64,000 bases of DNA, from NCBI RefSeq assembly GCF_014192015.1, contig NZ_JACHXJ010000002.1, positions 1,054,001-1,118,000 on the forward strand, written 5' to 3'. The notes beneath the pieces are model-generated. The model was not told the origin of the DNA and did no database searches. It was given only the letters and a program-made list of their open reading frames with translations. Origin of the DNA: Paenibacillus rhizosphaerae (lineage in GTDB: Bacteria; Bacillota; Bacilli; Paenibacillales; Paenibacillaceae). A program made the translations under genes and the position numbers. Positions 63,383-64,000 of this stretch are shown here, piece after piece. Numbering within the stretch: the first letter of the stretch is position 1; each line of letters begins with the position of its first letter.

Positions 63383-63411
63383 TTGCATAAATGCCTCAAT
63401 TCATGTATAAT
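63383..63411 (+). promoter_or_regulatory. SigA promoter of the antiporter gene
   Basis: TTGCAT (63383-63388), a 17-base spacer and TATAAT (63406-63411). It implies a leader of about 165 bases before the ATG. Confidence 0.7.
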
Positions 63412-63441
63412 ATAAGAAATTCATACATCGGAACACCGGAG

Positions 63442-63507
63442 GAGCCTGTCACGACAGGCTCTTTCTGCGTTCTTATAGGAGAGCCCTGTCGTTGACGGGC
63501 TCTTTTT
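63442..63507 (+). terminator. Tandem terminator-like hairpins in the antiporter leader
   Basis: Hairpin 1: GAGCCTGTC / GACAGGCTC (63442-63461) then TTTCT. Hairpin 2: GAGCCCTGTC / GACGGGCTC (63481-63502) then TTTTT. The left arm of the first can also pair with the right arm of the second. Both lie between the promoter and the gene. Confidence 0.65.
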
Positions 63508-63581
63508 GTGCCTTTTTCCGGATATGGATGGCTGAATTCACGGCTGGTCACAATATATTCATACTCGAAGGAGGCACTTAA

Positions 63582-64000
63582 ATGTTGGAAATTATGCTAT
63601 ACCTGGCTATTATTTTGCTCGCTACTAAGCTGCTTGGCGATTTATTCGTCAGGATCGGTCAGCCTGCCGTTCTGGGAAAGCTCCTGGCAGGTATTCTTGT
63701 CGGCCCCGCTGTGCTTGGCTGGATTCATCCGAATGAATTTATATCCATTTTCTCTGAAATCGGCGTACTGCTGCTGATGTTTATGGCCGGTCTGGAAACC
63801 GATTTGGATCAGCTGCGAAAAAATTGGAAGTCGGCGTTTGCTGTAGCGGTTGGAGGGATTATCCTTCCGTTTGTCGGCGGTTATGGTGCAGCTTCCTTCT
63901 TCGGCCTCAGCAATAACGAGGGACTCTTTTTAGGATTGCTGCTGTGTGCCACCTCCGTTAGTATTTCCGTTCAAACCCTGAAAGAGATGGATCGGCTGAA
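63582..64000 (+). CDS. CPA2-type Na+/H+ (or K+/H+) antiporter, partial
   Basis: The first 139 residues are in the window and the gene runs off the end. The N-terminus MLEIMLYLAIILLATKLLGD, then QPAVLGKLLAGILVGPAVLG and IGVLLLMFMAGLETDLDQL are the classical start of CPA2/KefB-like exchangers (TM1, the GxxxAGxxxGP loop, and the MFxxGLE helix). ATG 63582 follows AAGGAGG. The C-terminal domains that would show regulation are not visible. Confidence 0.88.
   Translation, partial: MLEIMLYLAIILLATKLLGDLFVRIGQPAVLGKLLAGILVGPAVLGWIHPNEFISIFSEIGVLLLMFMAGLETDLDQLRKNWKSAFAVAVGGIILPFVGGYGAASFFGLSNNEGLFLGLLLCATSVSISVQTLKEMDRL

Overview
The window looks like a chromosomal segment of a Paenibacillus-type Firmicute. 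The grounds are moderate GC content, strong AGGAGG-type ribosome binding sites with frequent GTG and TTG starts, Bacillus-like gene families (a SorC-type DeoR, Pdp, a SalA-like Mrp, CgoX, a YcdB/YcdC-repeat protein with SLH domains, DUF11 repeat proteins, a 7TM-DISM hybrid kinase) and SigA promoters. I see no rRNA, tRNA, CRISPR array, insertion sequence or prophage.

Layout. 1-3.6 kb: the end of a probable natural-product cluster (methyltransferase tail, FAD oxidoreductase, MMPL exporter), convergent with coaA. 4.7-11.4 kb: a complete deoxyribonucleoside catabolic locus, deoR then deoC-nupC-deoB-deoD-pdp, with a recognisable DeoR operator, SigA promoter and cre-like site. 11.4-13.5 kb: a MarR regulator, a DUF4190 membrane protein and an AraC regulator. 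13.7-16.6 kb: an oxidoreductase and two TIM-barrel epimerase-like genes, probably for sugar or polyol catabolism. 16.7-25.1 kb (minus strand): a giant DUF11-repeat protein of about 2235 residues that apparently starts at ATT, followed with a 4-base overlap by a second DUF11 protein that continues the repeat pattern.

25.3-27.4 kb: an Fe-S island (SufR-like regulator, 7Fe ferredoxin, Mrp/SalA-like ATPase). 27.7-30 kb: a truncated haemoglobin with a Fur/PerR-type box at its promoter, an FMN reductase and a VanY-like carboxypeptidase. 30.2-32.4 kb: selD-mnmH for tRNA 2-selenouridine. 32.5-41.3 kb: a glycolipid-type glycosyltransferase, a TetR/SDR pair with a perfect operator, a small ORF with a G6 tract, an SLH-anchored YcdB/YcdC protein, a LOG protein, a two-TM channel with an odd selectivity filter, and cgoX.

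41.5-46.6 kb: a Nudix hydrolase, a YiiX-like papain-fold protein and a hybrid kinase with two kinase cores plus its NarL-type regulator. 46.8-50.3 kb: a compact operon of three proteins I do not recognise; this is the best candidate here for an undescribed system. 50.5-55.2 kb: a MalT-like regulator, then a small ORF, a membrane protein and an alcohol dehydrogenase-like gene. 55.4-58.4 kb: AraC and GH42 beta-galactosidase. 58.5-64 kb: small proteins, DUF418, a decayed serine-hydrolase pseudogene, YjbR, a MarR-controlled NmrA/DUF1772 pair, and the start of a CPA2-type antiporter behind a leader with two terminator-like hairpins.

All functional calls come from reading motifs and recalling families. 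No database search was run.
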